A DNA stretch of 64,000 nucleotides from Devosia subaequoris (GTDB lineage Bacteria > Pseudomonadota > Alphaproteobacteria > Rhizobiales > Devosiaceae), in the NCBI RefSeq assembly GCF_014197055.1, contig NZ_JACIEW010000003.1, positions 1 to 64,000 on the forward strand, given 5' to 3'. The notes beneath the pieces were generated by a model. That model saw only the letters and a program-made list of their open reading frames with translations, was not told where the DNA came from and did no database searches. Positions 56,955-64,000 of this stretch are shown here, in pieces (positions within the stretch are counted from its first letter, which is position 1; every line of letters starts with the position of its first letter). The position numbers and the translations under genes were made by a program.

Positions 56955-58250
56955 TCATCCCCTGGCGAGCAGCGGCAGTCCAAACGCCAACACGCGCAAT
57001 TGCTCGCGCTGCAGCAGCACAAACGCCAGCGCCAGGGTCCGGCACGCCATCGCCGCGGCGCTAGCCACTGCCGCCCCCAGAATGCCGAACATCGGCACCA
57101 GGAGCAGGGCCAGCGCTGTGGTCACGGCCAGAACGCCCAATCCGATCAGCACGCCCTCCCGCTGTCGACCCAATACGATCAGCGCCTCGCCCGCCTGCCC
57201 CGCCATGGCCCGCACCACCATGCCGCCACCGAGCACGAGCATAACGCCGTATCCGTCCCGGAACTCCGGGCCGAAAGCCCCGAGCAGGAGCGGCCCTGCC
57301 GCCAGCGCCAGTACCACCGCAATCACCGTCGCCCACAATGTCAGTCGCGTGCTTTGCAGCACGCTCTCCTGCAATGCGACCTTCGACTTGCCCGCCAGGT
57401 CCAGTGCAAACCGCCGCCCCGCCACCAATGTCATGGCGTAGGCCACGAACCCGGCCAGCGCCAGGCTCCGCGCCGCCGCGAAATAGATGCCCACGGCGTC
57501 CGATGGCGCCAATAGCGTCAGCATCAGCACATCGGCATAGCTGGTCAGATCCTCCAACCCCGACAACACCAGCAAGGGCAGCGACGCCCTCAGCCAAAGC
57601 CGCTTCTGTCCCCTTGAAGGCACGCTCTTGGCCGGTGCCAGCCGATGCAACCGGCGCGCCAGGACCAATGCCAGTCCTATGGTCACCAGCGCCATCGACC
57701 CGACCAGCACCGCCCCCACCACCGGCAGTGTCAAACTCACGCCGCCCGCATCAATGCCAAGGCAAACAAGGCCGATGAGCGCTGGCCGCACGATATAGAC
57801 CGGCACCGCTGCCAGCCGATACCACCCGAAACTGCGGGCAACACCCTCAAGGTAATACTCAATGGCCAGGAACGGCAGCCCCAGCGCCACCAACAGCACC
57901 GCCCCATCGGCAGCGCCGATGCCCAATGCCAGGCCAATCGCTATCAGCGCCAGTGTCGAACTGCCCCCCAGCACCAGCCGCAGCCCGAACTGCCAGTAGT
58001 TGCGGAGGGCCGCCTGCCTGTTGCGCAATTGGTAACGCGGCAGGAAACGCACACTGGATTCGGCAAAGCCGAGCGCAGCAAAGCTTCCCAAGGCCAACAT
58101 CCAGGTCCATAGTGTCACAAAGCCGCCATAGCCATCGGTCGGCATCAGCCGCGCCAGCAACACCTGCAGCCCGAAGACCAGACCGGCGCTCAACACTCTC
58201 GTGCCCAGCGCTATGGCAGCATCCAACGCGCCTGATCGCTCTTCAGACAT
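56955..58250 (-). CDS. Wzx/MVF-type polysaccharide flippase or exporter
   Basis: 431 residues from ATG 58250, with about 12 membrane segments (first near residue 12-40). The pattern fits the oligosaccharide flippase superfamily (VLSAGLVFGLQVLLARLMPTDGYGGFVTLW, then AALGFAESSVRFLP). It overlaps the upstream acyltransferase-like gene by eight bases, so they are co-translated. It probably moves lipid-linked sugars across the inner membrane. No glycosyltransferases adjoin. Confidence 0.85.
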   Translation of the reverse strand: MSEERSGALDAAIALGTRVLSAGLVFGLQVLLARLMPTDGYGGFVTLWTWMLALGSFAALGFAESSVRFLPRYQLRNRQAALRNYWQFGLRLVLGGSSTLALIAIGLALGIGAADGAVLLVALGLPFLAIEYYLEGVARSFGWYRLAAVPVYIVRPALIGLVCLGIDAGGVSLTLPVVGAVLVGSMALVTIGLALVLARRLHRLAPAKSVPSRGQKRLWLRASLPLLVLSGLEDLTSYADVLMLTLLAPSDAVGIYFAAARSLALAGFVAYAMTLVAGRRFALDLAGKSKVALQESVLQSTRLTLWATVIAVVLALAAGPLLLGAFGPEFRDGYGVMLVLGGGMVVRAMAGQAGEALIVLGRQREGVLIGLGVLAVTTALALLLVPMFGILGAAVASAAAMACRTLALAFVLLQREQLRVLAFGLPLLARG

Positions 58251-59418
58251 AAAGTAGCAGACAGACGGTAGGCCGCAGAAGGGTGCTGACCCGTTCCATC
58301 CACGCAGGGATGCGCCCATGTAGCCATTTCAGGGCCGGCCGCACCCGTGGCAGCCAGGCCGATGTATAGATGCGTCCCTTCCAGCTCAGCGCCTGCGCCC
58401 GCGTCGTCACGGCCAGGGAGCGATTGGTCCAACTGGCCTTGTAGTCGGCCGGGTTGATCAGGAGGTCGTAGGCTTGGACACCATTCTCGATCAGCCAGCC
58501 GACCGTCATATCCATCTGCACCTTGCCCGGAGACAGGTTGCGCAAATCCCAGTCGAAGCCACCAATATATGCGTAATAATGCCGTTGCTGGATAAATCCC
58601 AGCTCCATCGCCACTACTTGATCGCCAGCCCGCAGCACCGATAGGCAGGCCCCGTTCAGCTCAGCTTCATCGCCGCCCAGCCGCGCGAGGAAATCCTCGT
58701 AGCCTTGCATCGAAAACCCGGCACTGAGCCGATGTGTTTCCGCGAGCCAACGCCGCTTCATCTCCGTGCATTGGCGGACCAGCGTCGAAAACTCCGCATG
58801 GTCTGGCCAGATCACCTCAAAATGCAGCGGACCGAGACGGGCCAGATGATTGCGCCGACGATTGCGATTGCGCTTCTGCAGCTTGCCCAGTTGCGCCGTA
58901 TAGTCCTCGACCGAGCCATAAGCGGACAGGTCGAGCATAGAAGCGACATTCTCCGTCCCGCGCACTTGAGAGTCGCCGGCCACTAGCTCGGACAGTGCCG
59001 TCCCCTCAACCACCGCGCGCAAAACGCTCACATCGCATTCAGAGGCACGAACAACGTCTCGCATTTGTTTGGCTATTTGGGCCGCAGACGCATATCCGCG
59101 CCGCACTAATGCACCACAATATTGGCTGTGCGGTGCCCCCAGCGTCTCCAGCCGTTTTAAGCCCGCCGCCTCGACGATCATCAGCGGCCACAGGGCCACG
59201 AGCACATCGCCGTGCCGTAGCGTCACCACATAGGGCTTATGCGTCCCTTGACCACAAAACTCCCGGATCCAGTTGCAACACCAGTCATAGCTCTGGAAAT
59301 AGCCCAGAGGATCGGCACACTCGGCCTCGAGCTCGCGCCATGCCGCGGCGACCGCTTCGATCTCATCCAGCGTGCCGAGCACGCGACTGTCCAGCTCTTC
59401 CCTCGGCTGCAAGTTCAT
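58243..59418 (-). CDS. GNAT/FemAB-like acyltransferase (CelD type)
   Basis: 391 residues with two linked GNAT-like folds of the Acetyltransf_6 (FemAB-like) family: YFQSYDWCCNWIREF and RLETLGAPHSQYCGALVR in the N-terminal half, MELGFIQQRHYYAYIGGFDWDLRNLSPG with the substrate block in the C-terminal half. Members acylate cell-surface polysaccharides or peptides. Next to a flippase, a role in exopolysaccharide or glycolipid decoration is likely. The acyl donor is not known. Confidence 0.85.
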   Translation of the reverse strand: MNLQPREELDSRVLGTLDEIEAVAAAWRELEAECADPLGYFQSYDWCCNWIREFCGQGTHKPYVVTLRHGDVLVALWPLMIVEAAGLKRLETLGAPHSQYCGALVRRGYASAAQIAKQMRDVVRASECDVSVLRAVVEGTALSELVAGDSQVRGTENVASMLDLSAYGSVEDYTAQLGKLQKRNRNRRRNHLARLGPLHFEVIWPDHAEFSTLVRQCTEMKRRWLAETHRLSAGFSMQGYEDFLARLGGDEAELNGACLSVLRAGDQVVAMELGFIQQRHYYAYIGGFDWDLRNLSPGKVQMDMTVGWLIENGVQAYDLLINPADYKASWTNRSLAVTTRAQALSWKGRIYTSAWLPRVRPALKWLHGRIPAWMERVSTLLRPTVCLLLYV

Positions 59419-59520
59419 GTCCCCTCTTTATGCCCGAGAGCCTAACGCGCAGCGCTGAACAATACGTTTCGCGACAGGACAAAAAAGAGTCATACAGCCC
59501 GTCGGACAGATCTTTGGGCG

Positions 59521-60537
59521 CTAGGCGAAAAAGCGCTCAACAAGACCCAATGCCTGTTCCACATCCCCGTCAGTCACATCGAGATGGGTCACCCAGCGTT
59601 GCTTGCCATAGCGCCCTGAGATACCGACCCCCTGTTGCTCGAGAAAGGATGTCAGCCGCTCCTCCACAGCCTCGTCCATATCGACCCAGACAATGTTGGT
59701 ATGTGGCTGCGTCACCCGCAGCGCCTCATGCCGCGCCAGCCCCTCTGCCAGCGCTTTGGCACGCCGGTGATCCTCGGCCAGCCGCGCCACATTGTGTTCC
59801 AGGGCATACAGGCCCGCTGCCGCCAGAATGCCCGACTGCCGTAGCCCACCCCCCAGCATCTTGCGATGGCGACGCGCCGTGTCGATCAGGTCCTGACGAC
59901 CGACAAGCACCGACCCGACCGGCGCACCCAACCCTTTGGAGAGACAGATCGAAACCGTGTCGAAAGACGCAACGAAATCCCCAATATCCACACCCAGCGC
60001 CATGCAGGCATTGAACGCCCGCGCGCCGTCCAGATGCAGGCCCAGTCCGTGCCGCTCGGCGATGCCGGCCACGGCCATCATATAGTCGACCGGCAGCACA
60101 CGGCCGCCAAAAGTGTTTTCCAGCGCGATCAGTCGCGTTGTGGCAAAATGCACGTCGCCGCCCTTGATCGCCGCTTCGATGTCCGACAGTGCCATCGTGC
60201 CGTCGGCTTGGTGCGCAATTGGCTGCGGCTGGATCGAGCCCAGAACGGCCGCTCCGCCCGCCTCATATTTGTAGCAATGCGCATCCTGCCCCGCGATAAA
60301 CTCGTCGCCCCGCCCACAATGGCTCATCAGCGCCAATAGGTTCGACATCGTTCCTGAAGGCACGAGCAGCGCCGCGTCCTTGCCCAGCATGCCGGCCATC
60401 CGCTGTTCGAGGCGATTGACCGTCGGGTCGTCGCCGAACACATCATCGCCGACCTCCGCTGACGCCATGGCCGCGCGCATCCCGGCGCTGGGCTTGGTAA
60501 CAGTGTCGGATCGGAAATCGTGGCGAATGGCATTCAT
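59521..60537 (-). CDS. ltaE: Threonine aldolase (beta-eliminating lyase family)
   Basis: 338 residues, fold type I PLP enzyme. It begins FRSDTVTKPSAGMRAAMASAEVGDDVFGDDPTVNRLE, diagnostic of low-specificity threonine aldolase. The PLP lysine is in SICLSKGLGAPVGSVLVG and a conserved HLDGARAFNA block precedes it. It splits threonine or allo-threonine into glycine and acetaldehyde. Strand-mates on both sides are far enough away that it may be monocistronic. Confidence 0.93.
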   Translation of the reverse strand: MNAIRHDFRSDTVTKPSAGMRAAMASAEVGDDVFGDDPTVNRLEQRMAGMLGKDAALLVPSGTMSNLLALMSHCGRGDEFIAGQDAHCYKYEAGGAAVLGSIQPQPIAHQADGTMALSDIEAAIKGGDVHFATTRLIALENTFGGRVLPVDYMMAVAGIAERHGLGLHLDGARAFNACMALGVDIGDFVASFDTVSICLSKGLGAPVGSVLVGRQDLIDTARRHRKMLGGGLRQSGILAAAGLYALEHNVARLAEDHRRAKALAEGLARHEALRVTQPHTNIVWVDMDEAVEERLTSFLEQQGVGISGRYGKQRWVTHLDVTDGDVEQALGLVERFFA

Positions 60538-60592
60538 GGCGGGTCTCCTGCGAGGGGCCTTTGTGGCAAGCGCACAGGAACTTGGCTAGGGG

Positions 60593-61600
60593 TTAGGCGG
60601 CGACATTCCCGTCTTCGGCGCCGTCATTAGCCGCCGACAGTTCCACCACCGGCTTGCGGGCCACCACCAGAATCCCGGTAATCGGTGCCCCCCGATCGAA
60701 CCGCAGTACAGCCGTCTCGAAGCGCAACACCTCGAGCCCGGCGACCACCAGCGCATCGCGGGTCGCCTGCACGCCATGGGCATAGCGCAGGCTGGGTCGC
60801 AAAAACAGCGCTTCTTCGCCCTCATGCGCCTCCAGCGAGAAAGCCACCAGCCCGCCCGGGCGCATGGCCGGCAGCAGCGCCGAAAGCACCGGCTGTAGCG
60901 CCCCGCAATAGATCAGCACATCGGCCGCCGTCACCAGATCCAGATCGGCCCGTCTGGCATTGAGCGTTGCCACCAGTTCGGCCTTATGCAGGCTGTCATA
61001 GAGTCCCTTGCGCGCCGTCTCCGCAATCATCGCCGCAGAAATGTCCACGCCCTCGAGATGTCCCACCTTGGCCCGCAGGCGCTCGCCCATCAGCCCAGTG
61101 CCGCAACCGAGATCGAGCGCCCGCTCAAAACCGGAAAGCTCCAGCCGCGCCATCTCCTCTGCCACCAATCCATCGAGCAGGTCCGGCACCCGATAGCCGA
61201 GTTTGCCGATCAGAGCCTCCTCAAATTGCGGCGCATACTGATCGAACAGCGCCTCGACATACCCCACTGCCGTGCCCTCGCCAGCCGGACCTGCATCGTG
61301 CACGGCCAACTTGAGTCGCGCTCCGAACACGCCGGCATCGTCCAGCGCCTCCAGCCGCCGCCAGGCCGCTATGGCGCTAGAGACATTGCCCGCCTTCTCG
61401 TGAAAACTGCCCACCAGATCCCAGCCGGCTGCCCAGTCCGGCGCCATCTCGAGCGCCTGCTCCATCAGTTCAGCCGCGGCAGCGGAGTCACCCTGCTCGT
61501 CCAGCATGCGGGCATAATCCGCGCGCCGGTCGGCGATCACATCGCCGGAAGAAAAGAACGCCTTGGTCAAGACGAGTGCTTTCGAGAAAACCGGCCCCAT
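60593..61600 (-). CDS. TPR-linked SAM-dependent methyltransferase
   Basis: 335 residues from ATG 61600 (the frame is open to 61738 but the first 46 residues are not conserved-looking). An N-terminal tetratricopeptide-like part (about 15-90: AAAAELMEQALEMAPDWAAGWDLVGSFHEKAGNVSSAIAAW in pieces) precedes a class I methyltransferase (about 135-300) with LDLGCGTGLMGERL and a second motif region ADVLIYCGAL. It resembles small-molecule or protein methyltransferases with TPR scaffolds. The substrate is unknown. No ribosome-binding site is obvious. Confidence 0.8.
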   Translation of the reverse strand: MGPVFSKALVLTKAFFSSGDVIADRRADYARMLDEQGDSAAAAELMEQALEMAPDWAAGWDLVGSFHEKAGNVSSAIAAWRRLEALDDAGVFGARLKLAVHDAGPAGEGTAVGYVEALFDQYAPQFEEALIGKLGYRVPDLLDGLVAEEMARLELSGFERALDLGCGTGLMGERLRAKVGHLEGVDISAAMIAETARKGLYDSLHKAELVATLNARRADLDLVTAADVLIYCGALQPVLSALLPAMRPGGLVAFSLEAHEGEEALFLRPSLRYAHGVQATRDALVVAGLEVLRFETAVLRFDRGAPITGILVVARKPVVELSAANDGAEDGNVAA

Positions 61601-62082
61601 TTGGCGCGGCGCGCGGGATTTGCCGCAAAGCGCGCTCAAAGGCAAGCTATTTGCAACTAAGACACGCCTGTCCCTGCCCCCGTGACGAAATGTGCACTTT
61701 CCAAACACGGTGGCTGGGCTAAAATCACCGCTATCCAATGGCGATAGACCACAGTCGTTTTTGCCAATTGGTGGCGGCGCCCCTCGTGCCAGCCTGTCCG
61801 GTCCATCATCCAGATGCCGGATATTTTAGAGACCAAACCGTTGATTCCCCGACAGAACCTGCCGTTCTGCCGGGCGTTCCTGCTTGCCTACACGGGATAT
61901 TGATGCCTCCCGAATTTCAGGCTAGGCTTTGCGCCATCGAATATTGCGGCCGACTGATCTGAACACGCGAATTCCATTCGCCACTGCTGACGTCATCTTC
62001 CGATATTTCGATATCAACTAGGCTCTGGCCGGGTGCACGGCCAGGACCGCACCAGCAGCGAATGCACGAGGGAACGCGCGAC
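61601..62082. other. Intergenic region and cold-shock leader
   Basis: About 480 bases. A 74-codon plus-strand frame (61738-61962) has a Cys-rich product without recognisable domain and no ribosome-binding site, so it is not called. The last 100 bases before the csp ATG probably hold its promoter and leader. No other structure is convincing. Confidence 0.4.
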
Positions 62083-62292
62083 ATGGCAACTGGCACCGTT
62101 AAATGGTTCAACGGCCAAAAAGGTTATGGCTTCATTCAGCCCGACGAAGGCGGGGCGGACGTGTTCGTCCATATTTCCGCTGTCCAGCGCTCGGGCCTGA
62201 ATGGCCTGGATGAGGGCCAGAAGGTGAGCTACGAGATCGTCAAGGACAAGCGGACCGGCAAATCCGCCGCCGACAATCTGACACCGTCCTGA
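62083..62292 (+). CDS. Cold-shock domain protein
   Basis: 69 residues, the full CSD fold: [19 protein letters not shown] with both RNP motifs (KGYGFI and VFVHIS) and NLTPS at the end. It binds single-stranded nucleic acid and acts as an RNA chaperone. A strong terminator follows, so it is monocistronic. Confidence 0.95.
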   Translation: MATGTVKWFNGQKGYGFIQPDEGGADVFVHISAVQRSGLNGLDEGQKVSYEIVKDKRTGKSAADNLTPS

Positions 62293-62313
62293 TCGACTGA
62301 TCGGAGACAGATT

Positions 62314-62350
62314 GGGGCGTGCCTGAAATCAGGCGCGCCCCTCTTTTTTT
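62314..62350 (+). terminator. Terminator after csp
   Basis: GGGGCGTGCCTG and CAGGCGCGCCCC (one G-T pair) are followed by seven T; it lies against the end of the converging PQQ-type gene. Confidence 0.9.
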
Positions 62351-62352
62351 GC

Positions 62353-63486
62353 CTAGGATTCCTCCGGCGTTATACGGATCAATCGCCCTTTTCCGGCATC
62401 GGTGATCAGGTAGATCGCGCCATCTGGCCCAGTTGTCACATCGCGAATACGCCCGAGCACACCTTGAAATAGCCGCTCTTCGTCCACCACCTCATTGCCA
62501 TCCATGTCGAGCCGCACCAGCAATGTGCCGCTCAGCCCTCCCAGCAGCAGATCCCCCTCCCAGTCCGGGAACAGCGCACCCTCGTAGAAATCGAGTCCCG
62601 ATGGCGAGATCGAGGGATCCCAATAGTGCAGCGGTTGTTCCATGCCCGGCTGTGTCTCGCCCACACCGATTTGGCTGCCGTCATAATTGGTGCCGTAGGC
62701 GATCTCCGGCCAGCCATAATTCTTGCCGGCCTCCACCAGATTGACCTCGTCGCCCCCGCGCGCGCCATGCTCGACCGCGAACAGCGCGCCATCGCTTTCG
62801 CGCAGCGTCGCACCCTGTGGATTGCGATGCCCGATGCTCCAGAATTCCGGCGCCCAGCCCTCCAGTTGCGGATTGTCCTCGGGCACGGACCCATCGGGCG
62901 CGATGCGCACGACGCCGCCGGCCAGATCGCCCGGATCTTGCGCCCTGTCCTGACTACCCCGTTCACCCAGCGTAATGAACAGATTGCCGTCATTGCCGAC
63001 GACGATGCGCGAGCCGAAATGTCGGGTCGACCCATCGAAATTGTTCATCCGAAAAATCACCGCCTGGTCGACCAGCCGCCCGCTATTCCCCTCCAACTCC
63101 AGCCGCGCCGACATCACCGCCGTGCCGGTGCCGCCGTCACCTGGTTCGGCATAGCTGAGATAGAGCTGCCCGGTGTCGGCAAAATCGGGGTCCAGCGTCA
63201 CATCGAGCAGGCCGCCCTGCCCGCGCGCCACCACCTCAGGCACCCCCTTGATGGGTTCGCCCACCACGCCATCGGTTATCACCCGCAACCGACCAGGTCG
63301 CTCGGTCACCAGAAACTGCCCGTCGGACAACACCGACAATGCCCAGGGATGTTCGAGCCCATCGGCAATCGTTGTGGCCATCAGCGTCCCGGCGCTGCTC
63401 TGGCTGGTTTCCTGTGCGACCACCGGTAGCCCGGTGACCACGCTGGCCAGCACCACGCCCGAAAAAAGTCTGATTCGATCCCGCAT
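62353..63486 (-). CDS. Soluble PQQ-dependent sugar dehydrogenase
   Basis: 377 residues from ATG 63486 (GGGAGA upstream). A Sec signal peptide (ending LPVVAQ) is followed by a six-bladed propeller of the glucose/sorbosone dehydrogenase family (GLEHPWALSVLSDGQFLVTERPGRL, RGQGGLLDVTLDPDF, SIGHRNPQGATL, EHGARGGDEVN). The conserved His and Arg in the RNPQ/HGARGGDE blocks bind PQQ. It oxidises aldoses in the periplasm. The PQQ genes are not in this window. Confidence 0.88.
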   Translation of the reverse strand: MRDRIRLFSGVVLASVVTGLPVVAQETSQSSAGTLMATTIADGLEHPWALSVLSDGQFLVTERPGRLRVITDGVVGEPIKGVPEVVARGQGGLLDVTLDPDFADTGQLYLSYAEPGDGGTGTAVMSARLELEGNSGRLVDQAVIFRMNNFDGSTRHFGSRIVVGNDGNLFITLGERGSQDRAQDPGDLAGGVVRIAPDGSVPEDNPQLEGWAPEFWSIGHRNPQGATLRESDGALFAVEHGARGGDEVNLVEAGKNYGWPEIAYGTNYDGSQIGVGETQPGMEQPLHYWDPSISPSGLDFYEGALFPDWEGDLLLGGLSGTLLVRLDMDGNEVVDEERLFQGVLGRIRDVTTGPDGAIYLITDAGKGRLIRITPEES

Positions 63487-63812
63487 AAACGATCTCCCTG
63501 CATCGATATTTGGTCGATCCGCCCGCAACAGCATCCAGGCCCGGTCACCGCAAGCTGCCAGCTTGTGCACACGCATCATGCGCTTGAAACACACCGGCTT
63601 GACCGGAACGCGGCGGTTGGGCAAGCTGGTGTCATCTCCCACTTAAACTTGTCGTGAAGCATTGGCCGAACGAAGTCTGGCTGGGGGACACCTTGCCGGG
63701 CGGCGGAAGCGCCCCCGGGCAGGGCCAACATCATTTGTTAGCCTGTCGCGGACCGGAAATTCGGTCGCGCGGCGGCTATTGTTATGCCGAGCCGACTGGA
63801 GGCAGCACGATT
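63487..63812. other. Intergenic region before greA
   Basis: About 326 bases between divergent starts. It must contain both promoters. Besides a small GC-rich hairpin (GCCGGGCGGCGG/CGCCCCCGGGC-like, near 63705) I see nothing specific. No ORF here has a ribosome-binding site. Confidence 0.5.
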
Positions 63813-64000
63813 ATGGACAAGGTTCCAATGACGGTTCAGGGCCACAAAGCCCTTTCTGCTGAGTTCGAACACCGCACCAGCAATGAACGCCGTCGTATCA
63901 TCGACGCCATTGCCGAAGCCCGCGCCCACGGCGATCTGTCTGAAAACGCAGAATATTCCGCCGCCAAGGAGCAGCAGAGCCTCAACGAGGGCCGCATCAA
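63813..64000 (+). CDS. greA: Transcription elongation factor GreA, 5' part
   Basis: The first 62 codons are in the window. ATG 63813 has GGAGG about ten bases upstream. [14 protein letters not shown] and the coiled-coil arm with the acidic tip ([20 protein letters not shown]) are canonical GreA. It rescues arrested RNA polymerase by stimulating transcript cleavage. The C-terminal domain lies beyond the edge. Confidence 0.95.
   Translation, partial: MDKVPMTVQGHKALSAEFEHRTSNERRRIIDAIAEARAHGDLSENAEYSAAKEQQSLNEGRI

Noticed and set aside
61738..61962. 74-codon plus-strand frame before csp
   Set aside because: No ribosome-binding site, no domain, and it overlaps the start region of the methyltransferase gene.

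Overview
The window is a high-GC chromosomal segment of an alphaproteobacterium. Gene content and protein resemblance point to the Hyphomicrobiales, probably a Devosia-like genus: an alphaproteobacterial PHO box and Pst operon, HlyU, DUF1328, DUF2200 and YjbQ small proteins, EcfG-type promoters, separated carA and carB, and the rpoD-dnaG arrangement. This placement is inference; no 16S rRNA gene is present. Most of the window is ordinary core chromosome. Only the left edge looks mobile.

Layout. 1-2.3 kb: a serine recombinase running off the left edge, coupled to a DUF2924 gene, next to a CAU-anticodon tRNA. 2.4-9.8 kb: an IclR regulator, then a PHO box and pstSCAB-phoU-phoB, without phoR. 9.9-16.3 kb: a PRC-barrel protein, a DUF998 membrane protein, a two-gene pentose/aldarate oxidation operon (alpha-ketoglutarate semialdehyde dehydrogenase plus FAH-family dehydratase), a SIMPL protein, and YjbQ plus a TauE exporter. 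16.4-19.4 kb: a large OmpA-family envelope protein and a small membrane protein, both behind EcfG-type promoters. 19.5-30 kb: housekeeping (HlyU, DUF2442, rpoD, dnaG, HdeD, an MFS pump, a diguanylate cyclase, yqeY, carA). 30-35.5 kb: azlCD, cupin, zinc peptidase, and a divergent fructuronate/mannitol-type dehydrogenase and KDG kinase pair. 35.5-39.1 kb: a PHO-box-preceded cpdB and an RNase T2. 39.2-47.3 kb: an ABC exporter, DUF1328, a CHASE2-EAL protein converging on a FecR protein, motB and motA. 47.4-53.3 kb: yghU, an rRNA methyltransferase, a lone receiver domain, a frameshifted DedA, CsbD, DUF2200, a Gre-like factor, a palindromic repeat and a frameshifted small gene. 53.5-64 kb: carB, a flippase plus FemAB-like acyltransferase, threonine aldolase, a TPR-methyltransferase, a cold-shock protein, a PQQ-type sugar dehydrogenase and the start of greA.

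How genes work together. Phosphate: Pst imports Pi, PhoU and PhoB control it, and the secreted RNase T2 and CpdB can turn RNA into nucleosides and Pi. One clear PHO box lies before pstS and a partial one before cpdB. Stress: five exact GGAAC-N16/17-CGTT matches, the signature of the alphaproteobacterial general-stress sigma factor EcfG, lie just upstream of envelope or stress genes, including two paralogous small membrane proteins. Cyclic di-GMP and motility: a diguanylate cyclase, a CHASE2-EAL protein and motAB. The most interesting signals are this scattered EcfG gene set, the RNA-to-phosphate module, and two genes broken by one-base changes in C runs.
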